A stretch of 42,136 bases of DNA. Source: a bacterium. GTDB taxonomy: Bacteria; Babelota; Babeliae; Babelales; UBA12409. Positions 1 to 7,087 of this stretch are shown piece by piece (the first letter of the stretch is position 1; each line of letters begins with the position of its first letter). The DNA lies in contig JAKANL010000010.1 of assembly GCA_021823685.1 (NCBI GenBank), forward strand, positions 1 to 42,136, read 5' to 3'. A program made the position numbers and the translations under genes. A model generated the notes under the pieces. The model ran no database searches. It was given only the letters and a program-made list of their open reading frames with translations, and was not told the DNA's origin.

Positions 1-1
1 C

Positions 2-814
2 AATCGGGCTGCATTACCCAACTCATACGTGTCTGCGTGGATCGATCAGTACATCGTTAATAAAGAAAATAACACCCTCTTGCATGACAAAAGTTCAATT
101 CAATCGCTTCTGAACTTTTTGACTATTTCGTATGATTTGACCTTGCTCAATCTTCAAATTTCTGGGCAATCGCAGGATCTTCTTCGTTTGACGTGGAACA
201 TTTATTTAGATGATTTAAATGATACCAATAATGTTAATACCTATTTGGTCGATCTAAAGGGTAAGGCAAAAGAATTGAAAGAGCTGATAAATAGGAAAAA
301 AGCCTTTAAAATTTCATATAATGAACTTGAACGTTTTTTCAAAAGTGCTCAAGATTTGAGATTAAGAGCAACCGTAGAAGCTCTTTATGCGGATATTCAG
401 GTATCTACCAACCAGCGGTTACTCAACAGAAAAAAAGAATTAGAAGAGCAATTGTTGGCGACAAAAGAGGGCGTAAATAATGCCATTCAAATTCTTAATG
501 ATGCCGCAGGATCATATCAAACGCTGGTCGATGGTACGCGCCTGGTTGCGACCGTAGAAGGCTTTGAATTCTTATTTAAAATCAATGAAAGTCTCGATGT
601 TGGAAGACTAATCGCACAATCTTCGTGGGCAGTATTAAAAAACAACAATCAGATTTTTGATCTTTATAGCGTTGTTCTCGAAGAAACAAAAACGGTCATT
701 TTAGGTTATTACCAAAGCCTTTATTTAGCAATCAAATTACTTGAAATCGACGATCGCGGTTTATTGTTTGATCAACGGCTTTTGCAGCCACTCGTCCGGC
801 ACCCCTTCCATTAA
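2..814 (+). CDS. C-terminal part of a helical protein of unknown function
   Basis: The reading frame is open from the first complete codon of the window, so this is the 3' end of a gene that begins upstream. A GTG at 29 is only an internal candidate start and has no ribosome binding site. About 270 residues are visible. They are almost entirely predicted helix, rich in Leu, Lys, Glu and Asn, with a coiled-coil-like stretch in the middle (around LNRKKELEEQLLATKEG). No catalytic motif or known domain was recognised. It ends 50 bases before the convergent hspR-like gene. Function unknown; it could be the helical tail of a secreted or structural protein. Confidence 0.75.
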   Translation, partial: NRAALPNSYVSAWIDQYIVNKENNTLLHDKSSIQSLLNFLTISYDLTLLNLQISGQSQDLLRLTWNIYLDDLNDTNNVNTYLVDLKGKAKELKELINRKKAFKISYNELERFFKSAQDLRLRATVEALYADIQVSTNQRLLNRKKELEEQLLATKEGVNNAIQILNDAAGSYQTLVDGTRLVATVEGFEFLFKINESLDVGRLIAQSSWAVLKNNNQIFDLYSVVLEETKTVILGYYQSLYLAIKLLEIDDRGLLFDQRLLQPLVRHPFH

Positions 815-864
815 TGTGATTCCAATTTAGGCCGATACGTGCGCGAATCTTAGGCGAAAAAGAG

Positions 865-1305
865 CTATTCTTCGTATTCAATCGTCCAGTCATCAGAAGA
901 TTTATCGCTGGATGGGGTTTCTTGTTTATCTGGCTGTTTGAGTTTGAGCAATTGGTGTGCGCTTGCTTTAATAACATTGCGCGATTGTTCAGCTTGCGCA
1001 TCGAGCTGGCTGTGTGCTTCTTCGAATAGTTTATTCATATCGCGCTGCATTTTTTGGATTTGTTGTTGCAGTTTCAGGATCATCTGAACGCCGGCGATGT
1101 TAATGCCTAACTGGTGCGTGAGATAAATAACTTCTTCGAGCCGATTAACGTCGTCTTCTGAAAACATTCGGGTGTTGCCTTCTGAGCGCTTAGGCGCGAT
1201 AAGCCCTTCTTTTTCATATAAACGAATGGTTTGTTGATGAATGGCAAACATTTGTGCAACGGCCGAAATAGAATAATAGGCTTTTTGACGACGTACTTTT
1301 TTCAT
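865..1305 (-). CDS. hspR: MerR-family heat-shock repressor, HspR-like
   Basis: A 146-residue DNA-binding regulator. Residues 10-80 form a MerR winged helix: YYSISAVAQMF, then QQTIRLYEKEGLI, then EGNTRMFSEDDVNRL. The stretch LGINIAGVQMILKLQ after the DNA-binding domain is what separates HspR from other MerR proteins. The C-terminal half is a short coiled coil with a charged tail and lacks the cysteines of metal-sensing MerR members. HspR represses dnaK operons by binding the HAIR inverted repeat, usually with DnaK as co-repressor. dnaK lies 6 kb away on the same strand, and a HAIR-like site sits beside its promoter (9074-9094). No HAIR-like site was seen before hspR itself. HspR is favoured over a generic MerR from the conserved C-terminal helix and the dnaK site. 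Confidence 0.75.
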   Translation of the reverse strand: MKKVRRQKAYYSISAVAQMFAIHQQTIRLYEKEGLIAPKRSEGNTRMFSEDDVNRLEEVIYLTHQLGINIAGVQMILKLQQQIQKMQRDMNKLFEEAHSQLDAQAEQSRNVIKASAHQLLKLKQPDKQETPSSDKSSDDWTIEYEE

Positions 1306-1323
1306 CTCACTATCAGGTCATTT

Positions 1324-1352
1324 TTGTCTAACACGCACTGTCACTGTATACT
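1324..1352 (+). promoter_or_regulatory. sigma70-type promoter for the secreted protein gene at 1396
   Basis: TTGTCT (1324-1329), a 17-base spacer and TATACT (1347-1352). The predicted start of transcription near 1359 gives a short leader before the ATG at 1396. It lies in the divergent gap with the hspR-like gene. Confidence 0.6.
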
Positions 1353-1395
1353 CTAAAATGAAGCATCGGATAAATCAAGGCGATGGGTATATCTT

Positions 1396-2040
1396 ATGAC
1401 CAAACTCTTAGTGGCTTTTTTTTGCTTCGGATCATGTGCGCTCTGCAGTGCCGACGGTGATCGGGCTGTAGCTGAATCAGGCACTTATGAACGGCATGAA
1501 ACCGTTGGTGCGCAAACCTTTGATTATACGGCGCGGCTCGATAACGGCACCGTGACACAAACGTGGGTAATTGACGGCCGATTAGTTGATCAAACTACTT
1601 ATGAACAACGTTTAAAAGAGGCTCTTGATTCTCGTGTATCCGAGCATAACGGACAACGATTGATGTGGCGCGATGCCCTTGCTCAACGCACGCATAATAC
1701 CGTGGCGCGCGCTGAGATTGCAGCCCTCAAAGATGCGTGTATGCGTGAATTAGTGCAGCTTGAAGGTGCCCATATTTCGCCCTATATGGCGTTTAAGCCC
1801 GAAACGATCGATAGCAAGAATTCACTGCAAGCGGTTAAAACACAGCTTCTTCCGGCGCTCGATTTTATTGGTGAGAAGGGCGCCGATAGTGTTTCAACCG
1901 AACTGCTCAAAAAATTAATTGATCAAATCGAAGACGTGTACGAGCGCTTAGTGCAGCTCTATACCGACACGCTTGATGTGGCTTGTGCACAAATCAGCGA
2001 TACCAAAACGCTTAAAAAACTTCTTGATTGCGGCGATTAA
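1396..2040 (+). CDS. Predicted secreted protein of unknown function
   Basis: A 214-residue protein. The N-terminus has a Lys followed by a hydrophobic stretch (LLVAFFCFGSCALC), read as a signal peptide with cleavage near residues 17-20. The mature part is mainly helical and charged, with no recognised domain. Its stop codon overlaps the stop of the convergent ychF, within the palindromic bases TTAA at 2037-2040. It has its own promoter, and base composition resembles its neighbours. Likely exported to the periplasm or beyond; function unknown. Confidence 0.75.
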   Translation: MTKLLVAFFCFGSCALCSADGDRAVAESGTYERHETVGAQTFDYTARLDNGTVTQTWVIDGRLVDQTTYEQRLKEALDSRVSEHNGQRLMWRDALAQRTHNTVARAEIAALKDACMRELVQLEGAHISPYMAFKPETIDSKNSLQAVKTQLLPALDFIGEKGADSVSTELLKKLIDQIEDVYERLVQLYTDTLDVACAQISDTKTLKKLLDCGD

Positions 2041-3149
2041 ACGTTAAACCGCACATGAATAATATCGCCGTCTTGGACGATATACTCTTGTCCCTGCGTG
2101 GCAATTTTACCCATGGTTTTTGCCTTGACTTCTGAGCCAAGGGCGAGCAAATCGTGGTAATTGAGCACTTCTGCGCAGATAAATCCCTTTTCAAGATCCG
2201 AGTGTATTTCGCCGCTTGCTTGGCGTACGCTTATTCCTTTGCGGATTGGCCAGGCGTGAATTTCTTTAGGGCCACAGGTAAAGAACGTGATAAGTCCCAA
2301 GTGTTCGTAGGCCAGGCGAATAACGCGATCAAGACCAGAGACAGAAACGTTCATGGCGGCCATCATGGTTGCTCGTTCTTCATCGGAAAGTTGTGAAAGT
2401 TCGTGTTCAAGACGAGCGCATAACGGGATAACGCGATCAGCGCCAAAGGTTTTAACAAGCGTTTGGTAATGTGGATTATTTTGCCAGGCTTCATTTTCCA
2501 GCTCACTTTCAGCGATATTGGCGACAATAATAAATTTTTTTGCTGATAACAGCGGTATCGTTTGTACCGTGCTTTGGCTGATAAGCGAGCGAACGGCGTG
2601 CGCATCAGTGCGATCGATGGCGATTTTGACGGCGTTGAGCACTTCTTGTTCGGCTAATAGCTCTTTAAGTTCTTTGGGTTTTTGTTGCGCTGCTTTGATG
2701 AGTGATTCGAGTTTGGCTTGCCGTTTTTGCAGTGATTCAAGATCTTTGAGCATCAACTCGGCAACAATCGTTTCAAAGTCGGCCAATGGATCGATAGCGC
2801 CGGAAACATGCGTGATATTTTCGTCGTGAAAACAGCGTAATACATGGATGATTAGGTCAACTTCGCGAATATGGCTTAAAAATTGGTTGCCTAACCCTTG
2901 GCCGGCGGCAGCGCCTTTGACTAAGCCGGCGATATCAACAAAGGTCATTGTGGCCGGAATAATTTCTTGGGATTGATAGAGCTTTTTGAGAATGCCAAGC
3001 CGTTCGTCAGGGACAAAGGTAATGGCGGCATGCGGGTCAATGGTACAAAAAGGATAATTTTGTGCCGGAACACTCGATTTGGTGAGTGCATTAAATAACG
3101 TCGATTTACCTACGTTGGGGAGACCAACAATACCCGCCGATAAAGCCAT
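2037..3149 (-). CDS. ychF: Redox-responsive ribosome-binding ATPase YchF (Obg family)
   Basis: A 370-residue protein matching YchF/OLA1 end to end and of usual length. The G1 P-loop is GLPNVGKST at residues 9-17. The switch region reads DIAGLVKGA, followed by GQGLGNQFLSHIREVD, a YchF hallmark. The base-recognition motif is NIAE in place of NKxD, which is why YchF prefers ATP to GTP. A coiled-coil insertion follows the G domain, and the C-terminus is a TGS domain ending in GDIIHVRFNV. YchF binds ribosomes and influences stress responses. It is the last gene of a leftward series after two ankyrin genes, 48 bases downstream of the second. The start codon is supported by family alignment; its ribosome binding site is weak. 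Confidence 0.95.
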   Translation of the reverse strand: MALSAGIVGLPNVGKSTLFNALTKSSVPAQNYPFCTIDPHAAITFVPDERLGILKKLYQSQEIIPATMTFVDIAGLVKGAAAGQGLGNQFLSHIREVDLIIHVLRCFHDENITHVSGAIDPLADFETIVAELMLKDLESLQKRQAKLESLIKAAQQKPKELKELLAEQEVLNAVKIAIDRTDAHAVRSLISQSTVQTIPLLSAKKFIIVANIAESELENEAWQNNPHYQTLVKTFGADRVIPLCARLEHELSQLSDEERATMMAAMNVSVSGLDRVIRLAYEHLGLITFFTCGPKEIHAWPIRKGISVRQASGEIHSDLEKGFICAEVLNYHDLLALGSEVKAKTMGKIATQGQEYIVQDGDIIHVRFNV

Positions 3150-3197
3150 ATCTCAAACCTATATTTTTTACATTCTATTGTTAGTTTAGCATAAAGC

Positions 3198-4040
3198 CTA
3201 TTGGCTGTCTGCTGATGATTGCTTCAGGTATTCTTGCAATATGTGCTCAATAGCGCTGCCGTGTATGACGAAATCAAATGCGGATTTTCCGGCGTTGTTA
3301 CGCAAACTCAGGTTGACGCGCTTGGGGGCGTTAAGAAAAGCTTTTACCGTTTCAGCATAATCGTTTTTAATGGCCAGCATGATGGCAGTATATCCTCTGA
3401 TATCCTGCGTATCCGGCTTGATGCGTGGGTGGGCAAGAAGTGCCGCTACGTTGCGAGTATTTCCCCGCATTGCGGCCATGATGAGCGGTGTTTTTCCGGT
3501 TGTTGTATCTTGTCTATTAACGTGTGTTTCAGGGTTGCTCAAAAGTATGGAGAGCGTTTGGCTATTTTCTTTGCATGCAGCAATCATGATGGCTTGTATG
3601 CCGAGTTGATTACGTTTGTTAATTTTAATATTTGGGTGCGCCAGAAGCTTTCTAGTGATTGCCGTATCTTCGTGATTAACCGCTTCCATGAGTGGTGTGT
3701 ACCCGTCGCCATCCAGACGATTTACCTCGGTTCTTGGGTCATCGAGGAGCATTTGAGTGATAGGTGCTTGTCGGCGAAATATGCTCCATGTCATTGGCGT
3801 TCGGTGGTGGAACATGATATTGACGTCAACAGCATCAGAGCCGAGAATTGTTTGTACCGCGTGGGCATTATTATTGGCTACGGCGTTTAGTAACGCGCGC
3901 GAATTTCTCAGAATTTCTCGCGGTGAACTTACCGTTATTGTTGGCGCCATAGGTTTCGGTTCGGTGATTCTTTCACACGGCAGTAGGTGCGTGCTCGATA
4001 GTACGATAATGGATAAAAATAATGTTTTGCGCAAAATCAT
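3198..4040 (-). CDS. Secreted ankyrin-repeat protein (downstream copy)
   Basis: A 280-residue protein. The first 22 or so residues (LFLSIIVLSSTHLLPC core) are a signal peptide. About six degenerate ankyrin repeats follow, seen as repeated GYTPLMEAV, GKTPLIMAAMRGN and GYTAIMLAIKND units about 35 residues apart. Each repeat carries a phrase like LLAHPNIKIN or LLSNPETHVN between helices. The ATG at 4040 is preferred to an in-frame GTG nine bases upstream, because the AGAGGG ribosome binding site is properly spaced only for the ATG. It lies 18 bases after a second ankyrin gene of the same build. Ankyrin repeats bind proteins; secreted ones in intracellular bacteria are often host-directed, which is inferred here. 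Confidence 0.88.
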   Translation of the reverse strand: MILRKTLFLSIIVLSSTHLLPCERITEPKPMAPTITVSSPREILRNSRALLNAVANNNAHAVQTILGSDAVDVNIMFHHRTPMTWSIFRRQAPITQMLLDDPRTEVNRLDGDGYTPLMEAVNHEDTAITRKLLAHPNIKINKRNQLGIQAIMIAACKENSQTLSILLSNPETHVNRQDTTTGKTPLIMAAMRGNTRNVAALLAHPRIKPDTQDIRGYTAIMLAIKNDYAETVKAFLNAPKRVNLSLRNNAGKSAFDFVIHGSAIEHILQEYLKQSSADSQ

Positions 4041-4058
4041 ATATTTCACCCTCTTTCA

Positions 4059-4808
4059 TTACACGTTTTGTTGATAATTGGTCATGGCATGCCAAATGGT
4101 ACTTTCAGGTGTTGCCAAATCAAGAGCCGTTTTGCCCTCGACATTGCGAAGCATTAACGCTATCGGTTTGCCTGATTGAAGAATCATTTCAACGGCCGGT
4201 CGGTTTTCTTTTACAACGGCGTGCATCAAAGGGGTTAGGCCGTTGCGGTCTTGTATATTTACGTCAGTTTCTGGGCGTTGTAAAAGTGCATATAGCGTTT
4301 GATCGTCGCGCAAGCAAATGGCAATCATGGTGCTCGTTTGTCCGGATACGTTTTGTGCGTTTACGTTAATGTCTGGGCAGTTTAAAAGTAACCGTATAGT
4401 AGATTTTTGTCCGTTGACTATGGCTAAGAGTAGTGCTGATTGTCCAAGCAATCCCGGTTTGTTTGGATCAGTTCGTGAGTCGGCCAGAAGTGTTTCGACG
4501 ATTTCATCGTATCCCCGTGCGGCGCTGAATCCGATCGCAGGAAATACGTCATCGGTGTCATGCGCATTCACATCAATGAGCTCTTCAAATTCCGGACTGA
4601 GAAAGCTTCTTACGCGGGCAAGATCGCGATTTTTTGCTGCTTTTATAAATTCTTGCGAATAGTGTTCAATGATGAGCGGTGAGACGGGCCGAAAGGTGCG
4701 GTGAACGCGCGGTACATGATCGCCAAAATCTGGCTGGAATGCCATCAATAACGTGTAGCTTGTGCACGCGATAATACCGAATAAAACCCAACGTATCCTT
4801 TGTAGCAT
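4059..4808 (-). CDS. Secreted ankyrin-repeat protein (upstream copy)
   Basis: A 249-residue protein and a paralogue of the next gene in the operon. The N-terminus (RIRWVLFGIIACTSYTLLMAF) is a signal peptide or anchor. About five ankyrin repeats follow, with units such as GQSALLLAIVNGQ, GQTSTMIAICLRD and GLTPLMHAVVKEN separated by PDINVNAQN or PETDVNIQD loops. Both paralogues share the unusual short inter-repeat phrase in which the usual GAD is replaced by (P)xxxVN. The start ATG has an AAGGGG ribosome binding site seven bases upstream. It is the first gene of a leftward unit ending in ychF. Protein binding is expected; the partner is unknown. Confidence 0.87.
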   Translation of the reverse strand: MLQRIRWVLFGIIACTSYTLLMAFQPDFGDHVPRVHRTFRPVSPLIIEHYSQEFIKAAKNRDLARVRSFLSPEFEELIDVNAHDTDDVFPAIGFSAARGYDEIVETLLADSRTDPNKPGLLGQSALLLAIVNGQKSTIRLLLNCPDINVNAQNVSGQTSTMIAICLRDDQTLYALLQRPETDVNIQDRNGLTPLMHAVVKENRPAVEMILQSGKPIALMLRNVEGKTALDLATPESTIWHAMTNYQQNV

Positions 4809-4879
4809 ACATCAACCCCTTTGTAATTCTCCAAATTCATGCAAAATGCCCGAAAGACAGCATTCTGCCCATATATTCT

Positions 4880-4907
4880 ATTCTATCAGAAATAAAAATT
4901 ATTGCAA
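4880..4907 (-). promoter_or_regulatory. Promoter of the ankyrin-ychF unit
   Basis: On the minus strand, TTGCAA (4902-4907), a 16-base spacer and TAGAAT (4880-4885), about 70 bases before the first ankyrin start codon. The 148-base gap it sits in has no other strong feature. Confidence 0.5.
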
Positions 4908-4956
4908 CTCCAGCATGCGTTAAATCGTGCTCAATCGAGCTTAGATGCGCGTGCGG

Positions 4957-5577
4957 TTACTGGACGTGGTCTTTGTTATGCGTACTCATGTGTGCTTTAA
5001 GCTGATCGCTTCGTGCAGCGGCATAGAAGCAACCGGGTTCTAGACATTTAAATGGTTTTTCGCCGGTATGAATGCGTTTATGTCTGATAATTCCACCATT
5101 TTGTGCAGCGGCATAGGTGCAGCCGGGTTCGGGGCACTTGTACGGTTTTTCACCCGTATGGATGCGCATATGGTTTGTAAGGACGTTGTTTGTTGCGGCG
5201 GCATAGGAGCAGTCGGGATGCGGGCATTTAAACGGTTTTTCACCGGTGTGAATGCGCATGTGTGCGGTGAGGTCACAATTTTTTACGGCAGCATAGGGGC
5301 AGTCTAGGTAGGTGCATTTAAACCGTTTTTCCTGCGTTTGTGTACGTTTGTGAGCGGGGACTTCGCTTGGTTCTGTGCTGCTATCAGACAGAGAGCGCGG
5401 GCGTTTTTGACCGACGGAGACGTCAGTCATTTCTGGGATTTCTGGCGTATTACGTTCAATTGATGGTGGCGTTGCATTATCCGGATTAAGAATAAAAGAT
5501 AAGGCCATGCGCGAATCGGTATGATCCATCGCGGCAAGGTTAGCGGTTACAAAAATGAGAACAAAAAATTTTTTCAT
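4957..5577 (-). CDS. Secreted four-finger C2H2 zinc-finger protein (second gene of the pair)
   Basis: A 206-residue protein. Residues 1-16 (MKKFFVLIFVTANLAA) are a signal peptide. A linker holds basic clusters (GQKRPR at 56-61, HKRTQ at 76-80) that resemble nuclear-localisation signals. Four fingers follow with exact 30-residue spacing: C88-C93-H106-H110, C118-C123-H136-H140, C148-C153-H166-H170 and C178-C183-H196-H200. The pattern is C-x4-C-x12-H-x3-H with TGEKPFK or TGEKPYK linkers. The core aromatic of classic fingers is displaced: each finger has YAA after the second Cys. Such linked arrays are eukaryotic DNA-binding modules. Its ATG overlaps the stop of the upstream paralogue by four bases. 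Secretion into the host and DNA binding there are inferred. Confidence 0.92.
   Translation of the reverse strand: MKKFFVLIFVTANLAAMDHTDSRMALSFILNPDNATPPSIERNTPEIPEMTDVSVGQKRPRSLSDSSTEPSEVPAHKRTQTQEKRFKCTYLDCPYAAVKNCDLTAHMRIHTGEKPFKCPHPDCSYAAATNNVLTNHMRIHTGEKPYKCPEPGCTYAAAQNGGIIRHKRIHTGEKPFKCLEPGCFYAAARSDQLKAHMSTHNKDHVQ
5485..5577. repeat. Duplicated 5' segment of the zinc-finger genes, copy 1
   Basis: These 93 bases, covering the signal peptide and the next 15 codons, match 6087-6179 without gaps and with about seven differences counted by eye. The rest of the two genes is more diverged. Confidence 0.85.
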
Positions 5578-6179
5578 ATTGTTCCATGCGAACGTTTATT
5601 GGTATGGGCATGCAGGTGCTTCTGAAGACGCGTGTGTGTTGTAGCTGCATAAGAGCAGCCTGGGTATTCGCATTTATAGGGTTTTTCGCCGGTGTGGGCG
5701 CTACGCATATGTATTGTAACGGATCCTTTTTGTGCGGCTGCATAAGGGCAGTTGGGATACGGACATTTGAACGGTTTTTCACCGGTGTGAATGTACCTGT
5801 GCTGTGTAAGGTTGCTTCGATATGCAGAGGCATATTGACAGTCAGGCCAGGTGCATTTGAACGGTTTTTCGCCAGCATGGGCACGCAGGTGTGCTTTAAA
5901 GTTGCCACTATGAGAAGTGGCGTATTCACAGCCAGAGTAGGGGCATTTATATGATTTTTCTTCCGTTCGCGTACGTTTATTCTGTAAGGTCGCATGTTGT
6001 TCTATGCCATCAAGTGACGGGCGAGGATGCTTTTGCCCAACTAAAAAATCGCGGTCTATCGCTGGAAAAGCTGGTACGCTCTCAGAATTGAGAATAAAAG
6101 AAAGAGCCATGCGCGAATTGGTGTGATCCATCGCGGCAAGGTTAGCGGTTACAAAAATGAGAACAAATAATTTTTTCAT
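5574..6179 (-). CDS. Secreted four-finger C2H2 zinc-finger protein (first gene of the pair)
   Basis: A 201-residue paralogue of the following gene, sharing the signal peptide and the segment (D/N)SRMALSFILN. The fingers are C79-C84-H97-H101, C109-C114-H127-H131, C139-C144-H157-H162 and C170-C175-H188-H192. The third has four residues between the histidines instead of three. Linkers are AGEKPFK, TGEKPFK and TGEKPYK. A basic NKRTRTEEK stretch precedes finger 1. The start has an excellent AAGGAG ribosome binding site, and a strong promoter lies at 6299-6327. The two genes form one transcription unit with an ATGA overlap. Eukaryotic origin of the fingers followed by in-genome duplication is the simplest reading; targets are unknown. 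Confidence 0.92.
   Translation of the reverse strand: MKKLFVLIFVTANLAAMDHTNSRMALSFILNSESVPAFPAIDRDFLVGQKHPRPSLDGIEQHATLQNKRTRTEEKSYKCPYSGCEYATSHSGNFKAHLRAHAGEKPFKCTWPDCQYASAYRSNLTQHRYIHTGEKPFKCPYPNCPYAAAQKGSVTIHMRSAHTGEKPYKCEYPGCSYAATTHTRLQKHLHAHTNKRSHGTI
6087..6179. repeat. Duplicated 5' segment of the zinc-finger genes, copy 2
   Basis: Partner of 5485-5577. It codes for the signal peptide and the LAAMDHT-to-SFILN stretch, nearly identical between the two genes. Confidence 0.85.
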
Positions 6180-6298
6180 ATAACATCTCCTTAAGAATGC
6201 GGTGTTTGCTGCCCTTTTTTTACCTGTCTCGATACCGATTGGCTCCGACCAGATTTATTTCCAGTATGGCTTTTAATCAAAAAAATGATCATATATAA

Positions 6299-6327
6299 AT
6301 TATATGTGAAATCTTTAAGTTCGTCAA
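6299..6327 (-). promoter_or_regulatory. Strong promoter of the zinc-finger gene pair
   Basis: On the minus strand, TTGACG (6322-6327), a 17-base spacer and TATAAT (6299-6304), close to the sigma70 consensus. Transcription would begin near 6292 and leave an untranslated leader of about 110 bases. The -10 is embedded in an AT-rich imperfect palindrome (6287-6304). Confidence 0.75.
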
Positions 6328-6446
6328 GGTCTGATTTGCGGAAAAAGGCTTTGGTCCAGCGGTTTTTCCCCTCTGCCACCTGCTGTGTTGACATGGCGTG
6401 TTCGATTGGGCATGCGGAGTTATACCAGCCATCCAATTAAAAATTT

Positions 6447-7025
6447 TTAACTATCCGAGAGCGCCAAGAGCTGCGTTCGCGTGTTGATTGCCCATGCGCG
6501 TGCGTAGGGCGGGAGTGTTGGGCTGCTCAATAAGCGGTCGAGCGTTTCCAGAAGTTGTTTGCGTTGTTGGGGCGTGAGCGTTTCTTTGGCCTCGCATGAA
6601 CTTTTCACGACCGTAAACACTACTCTTTGTTCATGTGTTATTAGTTGGGGGGCATTTTGGAGTAGCTCGTTGGCGCGGGTATAGCTTTGCGCATCGCATT
6701 GCTCCAAGAGTACGCCGGCAAGTAAGCATTTAATCTGAGCGCCCAACGTTTGGTCGAGTTCAGGAAACCCGAGCAGTTCTTCTAATATATGTTGTGCGCT
6801 GGTGGCGGATTCTGGGTGCGCTTCATTTAAAAACAACTCAGCTAAATCAAGACCGGCTTGCGCGCGGTTGGCCAACGGAGCGGTGTTGTCACGATAGGTG
6901 GTGAGCAGTATATCATTCAATGTTTTCCCGGCGTTGCGCGATCGGATGCGATACAGATAATAGCTTACCGTTATGGTGCCTAGGGCAAAAAAAATGCCAC
7001 AGATGATGAAAATCAGTGTAGACAT
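6447..7025 (-). CDS. Membrane-anchored helical (TPR-like) protein
   Basis: A 192-residue protein when started at the ATG at 7025. An upstream in-frame ATG at 7070 is rejected because it lies inside the hairpin that follows dnaK. Residues 2-26 (LIFIICGIFFALGTITVSYYLY) are one membrane helix. The rest is helical, with Ala/Leu-rich repeats of TPR character (ANRAQAGLDLAELFLNE, IKCLLAGVLLEQCDA, YTRANELLQNA). This is the general layout of YfgM-like anchored TPR proteins, which help periplasmic folding, but the match is of shape and not of sequence. It follows dnaK by 62 bases on the same strand and could be read from the dnaK promoter. Function unknown. Confidence 0.7.
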   Translation of the reverse strand: MSTLIFIICGIFFALGTITVSYYLYRIRSRNAGKTLNDILLTTYRDNTAPLANRAQAGLDLAELFLNEAHPESATSAQHILEELLGFPELDQTLGAQIKCLLAGVLLEQCDAQSYTRANELLQNAPQLITHEQRVVFTVVKSSCEAKETLTPQQRKQLLETLDRLLSSPTLPPYARAWAINTRTQLLALSDS

Positions 7026-7045
7026 AGGTTTATTTCGAAATATAT

Positions 7046-7075
7046 GGGCCATACCGCGATACGCCGGCATGGCCC
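7046..7075 (-). terminator. Hairpin just downstream of dnaK
   Basis: An 11-base-pair stem (GGGCCATGCCG with CGGTATGGCCC as read on the minus strand) with an eight-base loop, 12 bases after the dnaK stop. The single imperfect pair is a G-U wobble in the minus-strand RNA but an A-C mismatch in the plus-strand RNA, so the hairpin belongs to the dnaK transcript. There is no clear U run, so partial termination or 3'-end protection is more likely than full termination. Confidence 0.6.
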
Positions 7076-7087
7076 GTTGTGTTGTGT

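Noticed and set aside
6191-6436. An 81-residue open frame on the minus strand before the zinc-finger genes
   Set aside because: It has no ribosome binding site or family resemblance, and the strong zinc-finger promoter lies inside it.
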